Shown in pieces: positions 26,442 to 34,667 of a DNA stretch of 64,000 bases. The notes below the pieces were generated by a model. The model saw only the letters and a list, made by a program, of their open reading frames with translations. It was not told where the DNA came from and did no database searches. Positions within the stretch are counted from its first letter, which is position 1, and each line of letters begins with the position of its first letter. Both the position numbers and the translations under genes were made by a program. The stretch spans positions 682,001 through 746,000 of the forward strand of contig JAJFGS010000013.1 in assembly GCA_021775995.1 (NCBI GenBank), written 5' to 3'. Source of the DNA: Alphaproteobacteria bacterium (GTDB lineage: Bacteria; Pseudomonadota; Alphaproteobacteria; Micavibrionales; Micavibrionaceae).

Positions 26442-28868
26442 TCAATGGTGAATAACGTCTTTTCCCTTATTTTCTGCGCTTTTCGAGGATAAGTCCGTCT
26501 TTTTAGGACTATCTTCCTCCGATAATGGCTCTGGCATCGTTAAAAGCGCATGAACTAAGACTTCTTCGATTGTATTGACGGGAATAATTTCAAGTCCTTT
26601 TTTAACCTTATCGGGTACATCTACGAGATCTTTTTCATTTTCTTTTGGAATAAGAACAGTTTTAGTGCCACTACGAAGTGCCGCGAGAAGTTTTTCTTTT
26701 AAACCACCGATTGCTGTCACATAACCACGCAAATTAATCTCGCCTGTCATCGCAATATCACGACGAATTTCAATGCCTGTTAAGGCGGAGATAATTGCTG
26801 TTGTCATAGCTGCACCTGCAGATGGTCCATCTTTTGGTGTTGCACCTTCTGGAACGTGAACGTGAATAGATGTTTCTTTTAGTTCATCATATGAAATACC
26901 AAATTGTGAAGCACGAGATTTTGTTAACATCTCTGCGACCTTAATAGACTCTTTCATTACATCTTTAAGATTACCTGTCGTCGTCACTTTCCCATCTTTA
27001 CCAGGCATGGTAACGGCTTCAATCGAGAGAATATCACCTCCAAATTGAGTATACGCCAAACCAGTAACAACGCCTACACGATGCTGATCTTCAACCTCAC
27101 CATAACGGAATTTTTTTACACCAGAATATTTCTCTAAAGATTTAGGCGTAACAGAAACTGCTTTCTTGCCCTTCATCAAAATTTCCTTGATGACCTTACG
27201 GCACAAATTAGCAATCTCACGTTCTAAATTACGGACACCCGCTTCACGTGTATAATAACGGATAAGATCACGAAATGTTGCATCACTAATTTTAATTTCG
27301 TCCTTCTTCAGACCAGCTGCCTTTTTCTGCTTTTCTAATAAATGACCTTTGGTGATTTCCAGTTTTTCATCCTCGGTATAACCAGAGATACGAATAACCT
27401 CCATACGGTCAAGTAACGGCTGCGGCATATTTAACGAGTTTGCCGTACAGATAAACATGACGTCAGAAAGATCATAATCCATCTCCATATAATGATCATT
27501 AAATGTTGAGTTTTGCTCTGGATCAAGAACTTCAAGCAATGCAGAACTAGGGTCGCCACGCCAATCAGAAGAAAGTTTATCAATCTCATCAAGTAAAAAT
27601 AATGGATTAGACGTTTTTGCCTTTTTCATACCTTGAATAATTTTTCCTGGCATCGCTCCTATATATGTTCGACGATGACCACGAATTTCGCTTTCATCTC
27701 TTATGCCGCCCAAGGATACACGCACAAAATTACGATTGGTTGCACGCGCAATAGACGCTCCCAACGATGTCTTACCAACCCCTGGCGGACCAACAAGACA
27801 AAGAATAGGCCCCTTCACTTTATTGGTACGTTGTTGAACGGCCAAATATTCTAAAATACGCTCTTTTACCTTTTCTAAACCATAATGATCTTTTTCAAGA
27901 ACCTTTTGCGCCTTTTTAATATCTTTGGAAACACGGCTACGTTTTTTCCAAGGTAAGCATAAAATCCAATCTAGGTAATTACGAACAACAGTCGCTTCCG
28001 CTGACATCGGACTCATCTGTTTTAGCTTTTTAAGTTCGTTTGTTGCCTTTTCTTTTCCTTCTTTAGAAAGTTTAGTTTCTTTAATTTTCTTTTCTATTTC
28101 ACCAAGTTCATCAAGCCCTTCTTCACCATCACCTAATTCCTTTTGAATGGCCTTCATTTGCTCGTTCAAATAATATTCGCGTTGAGTTTTTTCCATCTGA
28201 CGCTTAACACGATTACGAACACGTTTTTCAACTTGAAGAACGCCAATTTCGCCTTCCATAAAGCTATAGATTTTTTCTAAACGTTCGGTCACTGTTTCCA
28301 GTTCTAACAACTCTTGTTTTTCTTCAATCTTTAAAGTTAGATGAGAAGCAACCGTATCCGCCATTTTCACTGGCTCTTCTATTTGATTAATAGAAACCAG
28401 TACCTCAGGTGGAATTTTTTTATTTAGCTTCACATATTGTTCAAACTGAGAAATAACCGCACGCGATAACGCCTCAAGTTCATCATCAATAAATTCTGGC
28501 TTTTTAATAATCTTTGCTTCGGCTTCAATATAGCCATTATCTTCTATATATTTAGACACACGCACACGTGAACCGCCTTCAACTAAAACTTTAACGGTGC
28601 CATCAGGAAGTTTTAAAAGTTGTAAAATATTACCTATGGTTCCAACCGTATATAAGTCTTCGGCCTTAGGTTCATCCTCAGAGGGTAACTTTTGCGTAAT
28701 AAGCAATATTTGCTTATCTGTCTGCATGACATGCTCTAACGCCTTAACGGATTTCTCACGACCGACAAAAAGCGGTACAATCATGTGTGGAAATACCACA
28801 ATGTCCCGTAGGGGCAAAACAGCATATTTCTTATTCTTAATATTTTTTGGGGTAGCAGAGTCCGACAT
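26442..28868 (-). CDS. lon: ATP-dependent protease Lon
   Basis: Cytoplasmic AAA+ serine protease that degrades misfolded and regulatory proteins; 808 residues, the full normal length. The LON substrate-binding domain occupies about 15-210, starting VLPLRDIVVFPHMIVPLFVGR. Walker A is GPPGVGKTSL (about 362) and Walker B is FLLDEIDKL. The proteolytic Ser is in KDGPSAGAAM (about 685), with the partner Lys in LKEKLLAALRSG downstream. The last 30 residues are a charged, poorly conserved tail. It lies between clpP and hup, 153 nt after clpP, where clpX would normally also be found. Confidence 0.98.
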   Translation of the reverse strand: MSDSATPKNIKNKKYAVLPLRDIVVFPHMIVPLFVGREKSVKALEHVMQTDKQILLITQKLPSEDEPKAEDLYTVGTIGNILQLLKLPDGTVKVLVEGGSRVRVSKYIEDNGYIEAEAKIIKKPEFIDDELEALSRAVISQFEQYVKLNKKIPPEVLVSINQIEEPVKMADTVASHLTLKIEEKQELLELETVTERLEKIYSFMEGEIGVLQVEKRVRNRVKRQMEKTQREYYLNEQMKAIQKELGDGEEGLDELGEIEKKIKETKLSKEGKEKATNELKKLKQMSPMSAEATVVRNYLDWILCLPWKKRSRVSKDIKKAQKVLEKDHYGLEKVKERILEYLAVQQRTNKVKGPILCLVGPPGVGKTSLGASIARATNRNFVRVSLGGIRDESEIRGHRRTYIGAMPGKIIQGMKKAKTSNPLFLLDEIDKLSSDWRGDPSSALLEVLDPEQNSTFNDHYMEMDYDLSDVMFICTANSLNMPQPLLDRMEVIRISGYTEDEKLEITKGHLLEKQKKAAGLKKDEIKISDATFRDLIRYYTREAGVRNLEREIANLCRKVIKEILMKGKKAVSVTPKSLEKYSGVKKFRYGEVEDQHRVGVVTGLAYTQFGGDILSIEAVTMPGKDGKVTTTGNLKDVMKESIKVAEMLTKSRASQFGISYDELKETSIHVHVPEGATPKDGPSAGAAMTTAIISALTGIEIRRDIAMTGEINLRGYVTAIGGLKEKLLAALRSGTKTVLIPKENEKDLVDVPDKVKKGLEIIPVNTIEEVLVHALLTMPEPLSEEDSPKKTDLSSKSAENKGKDVIHH

Positions 28869-29021
28869 AAAAATCCTCTATTTAGAAAATAAGCTCATGA
28901 AACACGTTACCGTATTCAATAAAACTACTCAAAAAGTAACAAAAACATGTAAACTATAGGTTAATATACAAGAAAATATAGCATTTTGCTCCTATTTTAA
29001 GCAAAAAACGTGCGTATATGG

Positions 29022-29666
29022 CTATTTTTTATCTATTTTAGCCCCAACAACCTTGTGGGATTCCACAACCTTGTCAATAAGACCAAATTTCTGCGCTTCA
29101 GCCGCACTCATGAAATTATCACGATCCATCGATTTTTCGATGTCAGCTAGTTTTTTGCCTGTATGCTTCACGTAGACATCATTCAACATAGACTTCATAC
29201 GCAAGATTTCACGCGCTTGGATTTCAATATCAGACGCTTGCCCCTGCGCACCACCCAAAGGTTGGTGAATCATAATACGCGCATGAGGTAGTGCAAAACG
29301 TTTATCCTTTGCCCCAGCTGTTAATAACAATGACCCCATAGAAGCTGCTTGACCAATACAAACAGTCGACACATCTGGCTTGATATACTGCATCGTGTCA
29401 TACATCGCCATTCCAGATGTCACAACACCACCAGGGGAATTAATGTAAAATGAAATATCCTTTTTAGGATTTTCAGACTCCAAAAATAATAACTGCGCAC
29501 AAATCAAACTGGATACATAGTCATTAACCTCTCCAGTTAAAAATATAATGCGTTCCTTTAAAAGGCGGGAAAAGATATCAAATGCCCGCTCACCACGGTT
29601 TGTTTGTTCAATAACCGTTGGGATTAGATGAGAATTATAAAGTTCTAAAGGGTCGCGTTCACTCAT
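29022..29666 (-). CDS. clpP: ATP-dependent Clp protease proteolytic subunit
   Basis: Serine peptidase that forms the 14-subunit Clp chamber. From the ATG at 29666 it has 214 residues beginning [20 protein letters not shown], the standard alphaproteobacterial N terminus, with an AGGAAA ribosome-binding site. A longer frame from 29732 adds 22 non-conserved residues and is rejected. The catalytic Ser is in [11 protein letters not shown], the His in [12 protein letters not shown], and the Asp in MDRDNFMSA. It follows tig, but no clpX follows it, so its unfoldase must be encoded elsewhere. Confidence 0.97.
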   Translation of the reverse strand: MSERDPLELYNSHLIPTVIEQTNRGERAFDIFSRLLKERIIFLTGEVNDYVSSLICAQLLFLESENPKKDISFYINSPGGVVTSGMAMYDTMQYIKPDVSTVCIGQAASMGSLLLTAGAKDKRFALPHARIMIHQPLGGAQGQASDIEIQAREILRMKSMLNDVYVKHTGKKLADIEKSMDRDNFMSAAEAQKFGLIDKVVESHKVVGAKIDKK

Positions 29667-29768
29667 TGGGGTATTTCCTGTGTATTTTAGATTTTGAATC
29701 AGTCTTCTAAACAGTATCGCTGAAACAAACATAGTTCAAGGTACTATAAACCCAATACTCTATTAACA

Positions 29769-29796
29769 TAAAAAAGGGGCATAACGGCCCCCTTTC
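29769..29796 (-). terminator. Rho-independent terminator after tig
   Basis: On the minus strand, AAAGGGGGCC GTTAT GCCCCTTTTTT: a GC-rich stem followed by six T, between the tig stop (29827) and the clpP start. Confidence 0.8.
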
Positions 29797-29826
29797 ACTA
29801 ATTCATTTATTAACAAAAACCTAAGA

Positions 29827-31239
29827 CTATTTCTTATCAGCTTTTTTTGCTGTCTTCTTCGCTGCCGCTTTTTTCGCAGGTTTCTTCTTAGCTGAAGATT
29901 TCTTTTTAGGCTTATCACCTTCATCATCTTCTTTCATTAATTCCTCAATAGAAACTTCTTTTTCTGTAACGTCTGCACGATCAAAAAGAATATCGACAAC
30001 CTTATCTTCAAATAAAGGCGCACGAAGATTTTCCAACATTTGAGTGTTCTTTTGATAAAACTCAAAAACCATTTTTTCTTGGCCTGGATATTTTTGTGCT
30101 TCTGTAATCACCGCACGCTGTAATTCTTGATCATTAACAGTCACGTTTTCTTGTTGACCAATCTCAGCAATCACAAGACCAAGACGAACGCGGCGAACAG
30201 CTATCGTTTGCAGCTCTTCTTTTTCATCTGCCGCTAATTCTTCAGCTTCTGGATTTTGCTCACGCTCTTGCTCAATTTGTTTCGTAATTCCTTCCAACTC
30301 AGCATCAACCATCCCTTGTGGGATTTCAAATTTATGACCATCGTCCAGCACATCCAATAATTGCCGTTTCATTTTAAGGCGTGTTTGATTGCTGTAATCT
30401 GATGTCAATTGGTGTTTAACAGCATCACGAAGCCCTGCTTCATCCTCAAAGCCCAAATCCTTCGCAAAAGCGTCATCAACCTTAGCCTCTGACTCCTCGT
30501 GAATTTCATGGATTTCAACATCAAAAATTGCATCACGACCAGCAAGGTCTGCCGCTTGGTATTTTTCAGGAAATGTTACTTTTACTTCAAATTTATCGCC
30601 AGTTTTTTTACCGATCATTTGATCTTCAAAACCAGGAATAAATTGGTTACTACCCAGTTCTAATTTATGACCATGCGCATGCATACCTTCATGTTCAACA
30701 TTGTCATCAGCAGTACGGCCATGAAAGTCCATGATAACGATGTCACCTTTTTTAGTGCCACGATCACCTTTAATTTTTTGGCTACCTTTATGTTGCGCAG
30801 TAATACGCTCAAGAGCGTCATTAATTTCTTTATCTTCAATCTTGGCAACAGGCTTCTCAATTTTCAAACCTTTTGTATCCATGACTTTAAAATCTGGAAG
30901 AACATCAATCTTCATTGAAAAAATCAAATCTTTACCTTCATCAAATTCTTTAACTTCAATTTTTGGCTGCATTGCAGGACGTAATTTTTTGTCTTCAAGA
31001 ACCTGTTTTGTAGAATCATTTACAACTGTTTCAAGAACCTCACCCATTACAGCACGGCCATATTTCTTACGCGCCATATCAAGAGGCATTTTACCAGGAC
31101 GAAATCCTGGTTGCTTTGCAGTTTTAATAACTTCCTTTAAACGATCAACCACCGTCTTATCGATATCATTTGCGGGAACCGTTACCTCAAGCTCGTGAGA
31201 TAAACCTTTTTTTGAAATTTCTTTAACTTGCATATTCAA
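29827..31239 (-). CDS. tig: Trigger factor (ribosome-associated chaperone)
   Basis: Binds nascent chains at the ribosome exit tunnel. The ribosome-binding domain (about 1-115) carries FRPGKMPLDMARKKYG, the L23-docking signature (G-F-R-P-G-x-x-P). The FKBP-type PPIase domain (about 160-245) contains GDIVIMDFHG and FEDQMIGKKTGDKFEV. The C-terminal chaperone arms run to about 430. The last 35 residues are a Lys/Ala-rich tail (KKPAKKAAAKKTAKKADKK) of low complexity. The TTG at 31239 lies 6 nt after AGGAT, whereas the internal ATG at 31233 lies 12 nt after it, so TTG initiation (MNMQV) is preferred. Confidence 0.96.
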   Translation of the reverse strand: MNMQVKEISKKGLSHELEVTVPANDIDKTVVDRLKEVIKTAKQPGFRPGKMPLDMARKKYGRAVMGEVLETVVNDSTKQVLEDKKLRPAMQPKIEVKEFDEGKDLIFSMKIDVLPDFKVMDTKGLKIEKPVAKIEDKEINDALERITAQHKGSQKIKGDRGTKKGDIVIMDFHGRTADDNVEHEGMHAHGHKLELGSNQFIPGFEDQMIGKKTGDKFEVKVTFPEKYQAADLAGRDAIFDVEIHEIHEESEAKVDDAFAKDLGFEDEAGLRDAVKHQLTSDYSNQTRLKMKRQLLDVLDDGHKFEIPQGMVDAELEGITKQIEQEREQNPEAEELAADEKEELQTIAVRRVRLGLVIAEIGQQENVTVNDQELQRAVITEAQKYPGQEKMVFEFYQKNTQMLENLRAPLFEDKVVDILFDRADVTEKEVSIEELMKEDDEGDKPKKKSSAKKKPAKKAAAKKTAKKADKK

Positions 31240-31245
31240 TTATTT

Positions 31246-31250
31246 ATCCT
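31246..31250 (-). promoter_or_regulatory. Ribosome-binding site that favours a TTG start for tig
   Basis: AGGAT on the minus strand ends 6 nt before TTG (31239-31237) but 12 nt before ATG (31233-31231). This spacing favours the TTG. Confidence 0.5.
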
Positions 31251-31287
31251 GCATAAACTCGGATAAAACCCTTCATGTTATTGTTAT

Positions 31288-31326
31288 AGCGTCCTCGCGC
31301 TTGCGCGTATGACGGCTCTTTTATAA
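31288..31326. repeat. Small palindromic repeat, copy B
   Basis: CGTC (31290-31293), CT, CGCG (31296-31299), loop CTTG, CGCG (31304-31307), TAT, GACG (31311-31314), then GCTCTTTTTATAAA. It lies between tRNA-Leu and tig. Its 3' flank GACGGCTCTTT is identical in copy C (60202). Confidence 0.65.
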
Positions 31327-31329
31327 AGC

Positions 31330-31414
31330 TGGTGCGGGTGAAGGGACTTGAACCCCCACATCCGAAGATACTAGAACCTAAATCTAGCGCGTCTACCAAT
31401 TCCGCCACACCCGC
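31330..31414 (-). tRNA. tRNA-Leu(TAG)
   Basis: Class II tRNA on the reverse strand with a long variable arm. Acceptor GCGGGTG/CACCCGC, D-loop GGAATTGGTAGACGC, anticodon loop TTTAGGT between CTAGA and TCTAG (anticodon TAG), T-loop GGTTCAAGTCC, and encoded CCA at 31330-31332. Confidence 0.97.
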
Positions 31415-31510
31415 ACAGATGCGCTTCAACTGCGCGGTTTTACCGCAACTCAAGCCTAATGCCAAGGGGAATTTAGTATTATTTATGTGATTTATGCGCA
31501 AATTTAAAAA

Positions 31511-31586
31511 TGGGGCGGCTGACGGGGTTCGAACCCGCGACCACTCGGACCACAACCGAGAGCTCTACCACTGAGCTACAGCCGCC
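31511..31586 (-). tRNA. tRNA-His(GTG)
   Basis: Reverse-strand cloverleaf: acceptor GCGGCTG/CAGCCGC plus the tRNA-His-specific extra G(-1) at 31586 opposite discriminator C (31514). Anticodon loop TTGTGGT between CTCGG and CCGAG (anticodon GTG). CCA is encoded at 31511-31513. It is 96 nt upstream of tRNA-Leu, probably in one transcript. Confidence 0.96.
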
Positions 31587-31850
31587 ATATTAAAAAAACC
31601 ATCAAGCTTACAAACGCCGTGATGCTAGATATAATAGCTAGAGCCTTGTCTACATCGAAATCCCCTAAAGGGTCAAGTTTTTCTGTAATATTTGGATACC
31701 CTTATATTTTCTGCTCATAAAAGAAAATTTTACTATCCAAAGTACTAGACGTTTGCTTTATTGAATGGTAAATAAAAAACATTCGCGAAACGCATACCTT
31801 CCATGTAAATAGCGAATACATAAAATAACCCAAGGAGCAAGTCTAAAATC

Positions 31851-33275
31851 ATGTCTGACAATGTATTGAAATTTAAAAGTTACGGCGACTTTACTAAATT
31901 TTCGGAAGAAAATGATATTCAATTCGTAGGATTCGAATTTACCGACCCACGAGGCAAGTTGCAGCACACCGACCAACATATTAGTACAATTGATAAAGAT
32001 ATGTTTGAAAGTGGCATTATGATTGATGGATCTTCTATCGCTGGATGGAAAACAATCAATGAATCAGATATGTGTTTGGTTCCTGATTGGAGTAAATGCT
32101 TCCTTGACCCCTTTGCCGCACAACCAACATTAAAAGTATTTTGCTATATGAAAGAACCATTAACTGGTGATAACTATGAACGTTGCCCTCGCGTTATTGC
32201 CAAAAAAGCAGAAGCTTACATTAAATCTTCTGGACATGGTGATACTGCTTATTTTGGTCCTGAAGCTGAATTTTTTGTTTTTGACGATGTAAAAATGTGC
32301 GCAAACATGAATGAGGTCTCTTATAAAATTGATAGTATAGAAGGTCCCTACAATTCTGGGAGAGATTACGTTGAAGGTAATACGGGTCATCGCCCATCTA
32401 TTAAGGGAGGATACTTTCCTGAAAGCCCTATTGATAGTGGTGCCGATTTACGAGCAGAAATGATAACTGTCATGGACGCAATGGGTGTACCCATTGAAAA
32501 ACATCACCATGAAGTTGCCCCATCACAACATGAACTTGGTATTTTATTTTCAACACTTGTTGATTGTGCTGATAATTTGCAGCTTTATAAATATGCCGTT
32601 CATAATGTCGCGCATATCTATGGCAAGACAGCAACCTTCCTACCAAAACCTGTTTTTGGTGACAATGGATCAGGTATGCATGTTCATCAGTCCATTTGGA
32701 ATGCTGGTAAACCACAATTTGCAGGTGATAAATATGCGGGACTTTCTGATACAGCCATTTATTATATCGGCGGTATTATCAAACACGCCAAAGCGTTAAA
32801 TGCCTTTACTAATCCATCAACTAATAGCTATAAGCGCCTCGTCCCTGGTTACGAAGCCCCTGTTCTATTAGCGTACTCCGCACGCAATCGATCTGCCTCT
32901 TGTCGTATACCCTATGGTAACTCGCCAAAAGCAAAACGCGTTGAAGTACGTTTCCCAGACGCTACAGCAAACCCATATTTAGCATTTTCTGCTATGCTTA
33001 TGGCTGGGCTAGATGGAATTGATAATAAAATCCACCCAGGAGAAGCCATGGATAAGGATCTTTACAGCTTACCAAAAGATGAACTATCTAAAATACCAAC
33101 AGTTTGCGGCTCCTTAAGAGAAGCATTAGATTCATTAAATAATGATCATGATTTCTTATTAAAAGGTGATGTCTTCACCAAGGATGCAATAGAAGCTTAT
33201 ATAGACCTAAAAATGGAAGAAGTTTTGAAATACGAAACCATGCCCCATCCTATTGAATTTTTAATGTACTATTAA
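31851..33275 (+). CDS. glnA: Glutamine synthetase type I
   Basis: ATP-dependent assimilation of ammonia onto glutamate, as a dodecamer. It has 474 residues. FTDPRGKLQHTDQHI and MFESGIMIDGSSIAGW form the beta-grasp signature, YFGPEAEFFVFD the first metal site, KHHHEVAPSQHELGI the second, GSGMHVHQSIW the ATP/His loop, and NPSTNSYKRLVPGYEAPVLL the substrate-binding block. MDKDLYSLPKDEL retains the Tyr that GlnE adenylylates, so covalent control is expected. AGGAG lies 14 nt before the ATG, a long spacer. No glnB precedes it, unlike many alphaproteobacteria. A strong terminator follows. Confidence 0.98.
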   Translation: MSDNVLKFKSYGDFTKFSEENDIQFVGFEFTDPRGKLQHTDQHISTIDKDMFESGIMIDGSSIAGWKTINESDMCLVPDWSKCFLDPFAAQPTLKVFCYMKEPLTGDNYERCPRVIAKKAEAYIKSSGHGDTAYFGPEAEFFVFDDVKMCANMNEVSYKIDSIEGPYNSGRDYVEGNTGHRPSIKGGYFPESPIDSGADLRAEMITVMDAMGVPIEKHHHEVAPSQHELGILFSTLVDCADNLQLYKYAVHNVAHIYGKTATFLPKPVFGDNGSGMHVHQSIWNAGKPQFAGDKYAGLSDTAIYYIGGIIKHAKALNAFTNPSTNSYKRLVPGYEAPVLLAYSARNRSASCRIPYGNSPKAKRVEVRFPDATANPYLAFSAMLMAGLDGIDNKIHPGEAMDKDLYSLPKDELSKIPTVCGSLREALDSLNNDHDFLLKGDVFTKDAIEAYIDLKMEEVLKYETMPHPIEFLMYY

Positions 33276-33300
33276 GTATAAGACATTACATCTTAACAAT

Positions 33301-33332
33301 AAAAAAACCGAGGTAATTTCCTCGGTTTTTTT
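33301..33332. terminator. Bidirectional terminator between glnA and a convergent gene
   Basis: AAAACCGAGG-TAATTT-CCTCGGTTTT with A-rich and T-rich flanks, so it works in both directions. It is 25 nt after glnA and directly abuts the end of the convergent 33335 gene. Confidence 0.92.
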
Positions 33333-33334
33333 AT

Positions 33335-34504
33335 TCATTTTGCAAATTCGTAAAAATTATTAGAGCCTTGATTCCGCCGCATATTTTTTACAACCAACTT
33401 ATAGCTTTCAATATTCCTAGCCCAAGTAAAAAAATCCTGATCACGAGATGGGGACATTAAAGAAATTATATAAATATAATCATCACCCTCCATTACACTC
33501 ACCCACAATTCATAAGCAATCATGTTTGAAACCATAGGGTTTAATTCGTATGCCTGCGTCATCCCAAAAGACATGTCTTTATGATAACCAAGCTTTGGCG
33601 ATTCAATAAACTTACCAATTTTATAATTATCAATTGAAAAATCATCTCTAAATCTTTTAATAACTTCTGAACGAGAAGAAACTGTAAGCTTATTCGTAAG
33701 TAAAATATCAATTTCTCCATCCAAATTGCTTGGCACTTTATTCTGATGGAGCTGTGCTCTCATTCTTTCTAAAGTCTTCACAGGAGACGATTCTAATTTC
33801 CATGATGGAGGATAATCAAAATAAGATTGATTCAAAAACCCATAAGTTTGCAACTCTTCTATCGTACTATTATCAAGAGACTGTAATTTAAAAGAATCCA
33901 CGGTCTGCGCTTGCATTACCTTTTCTACTTTATGCTTTTGTTGCGGCACGTAATATCTTGCCACGATAAGCTTAGAACCATTAATCATTGCCTTTGCTCT
34001 CACAATGTAGGTTGTATCTTTTCTTACCTCTACATAAATTATTTCTAATTCTTTTTTATTTTTTACACTTATTCTTTCTATTGATAGACCGTTTGTTAAT
34101 GCATAGTTTATAAACCAATTTTTCACCCCAATTTCATAGGTAAGTTTCATAGCCTCCACTGTAAAAAAACTTCTTGAATATTGGGCGTTAGCAGGACTTG
34201 TATAATGGGCAACAACTCCCAAAACTTTTTTTCCCAAAACACCATCCTTTAATGCAATATCTTGCTTAGCTATATTATCGCTCCAATCTTTTGGAATATT
34301 CAATTTATAACTTAAATGTATGTCATTATTAGGAGTGTGCTCTATGAGTCTTGTCTTCTCCTTAAACTCCTTTTCAGGCATAAGCTCCATAGGTTCAATT
34401 TCAGGAATATTATCTAGACTCGTGGTCTTCGCATTTACATAGTGAGAATTAAACAAAATTCCCATCACAACAAAAAATACGATTAAACATATATTAGATT
34501 TCAT
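33335..34504 (-). CDS. Exported protein of unknown function, two similar halves
   Basis: Not recognised. From the ATG at 34504 it has 389 residues (a longer frame to 34534 is less likely because the signal peptide would be buried). Residues 1-26 form a signal peptide ending in HYVNA. The rest has no membrane segment. Two segments look alike in layout: residues about 55-215 (YTSPANAQYSRSFFTVEAM, then IYVEVRKDTTYIVRAKAMI and AQTVDSFKL) and about 225-380 (ILLTNKLTVSSRSEVI, then YELWVSVMEGDDYIYIISL and NIESYKLVV). Each has beta strands around 'YI' and ends in an amphipathic 'SFKL/SYKL' strand, like PsbP/Mog1-type folds. It is probably periplasmic and monocistronic, convergent with glnA. Confidence 0.6.
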   Translation of the reverse strand: MKSNICLIVFFVVMGILFNSHYVNAKTTSLDNIPEIEPMELMPEKEFKEKTRLIEHTPNNDIHLSYKLNIPKDWSDNIAKQDIALKDGVLGKKVLGVVAHYTSPANAQYSRSFFTVEAMKLTYEIGVKNWFINYALTNGLSIERISVKNKKELEIIYVEVRKDTTYIVRAKAMINGSKLIVARYYVPQQKHKVEKVMQAQTVDSFKLQSLDNSTIEELQTYGFLNQSYFDYPPSWKLESSPVKTLERMRAQLHQNKVPSNLDGEIDILLTNKLTVSSRSEVIKRFRDDFSIDNYKIGKFIESPKLGYHKDMSFGMTQAYELNPMVSNMIAYELWVSVMEGDDYIYIISLMSPSRDQDFFTWARNIESYKLVVKNMRRNQGSNNFYEFAK

Positions 34505-34667
34505 ATAAGATATTTTCACGTCACCATTATACATGCTTATTATTCCAAATAAAAACTTAACTGCAAAAAATAAATTTAACTGTGAACCTATGGGTTTTTA
34601 GAGTTTCCAAAAAAAGCCATGTTCGCTATTTATAACTATTATAGTATACAACAAGCATGACGATTTT

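Noticed and set aside
28597-28959. 120-residue plus-strand open frame at the lon 5' end
   Set aside because: Antisense to lon, whose protein sequence is conserved throughout; no independent evidence.
28982-29006. Hairpin TTTTGCT...AGCAAAA after clpP as a terminator
   Set aside because: Weak AT-rich stem and no T-tract on the minus strand after it.
30731-31198. 155-residue plus-strand open frame opposite tig
   Set aside because: It is fully antisense to the conserved trigger factor gene, has no ribosome-binding site and has a composition that mirrors the sense codons.
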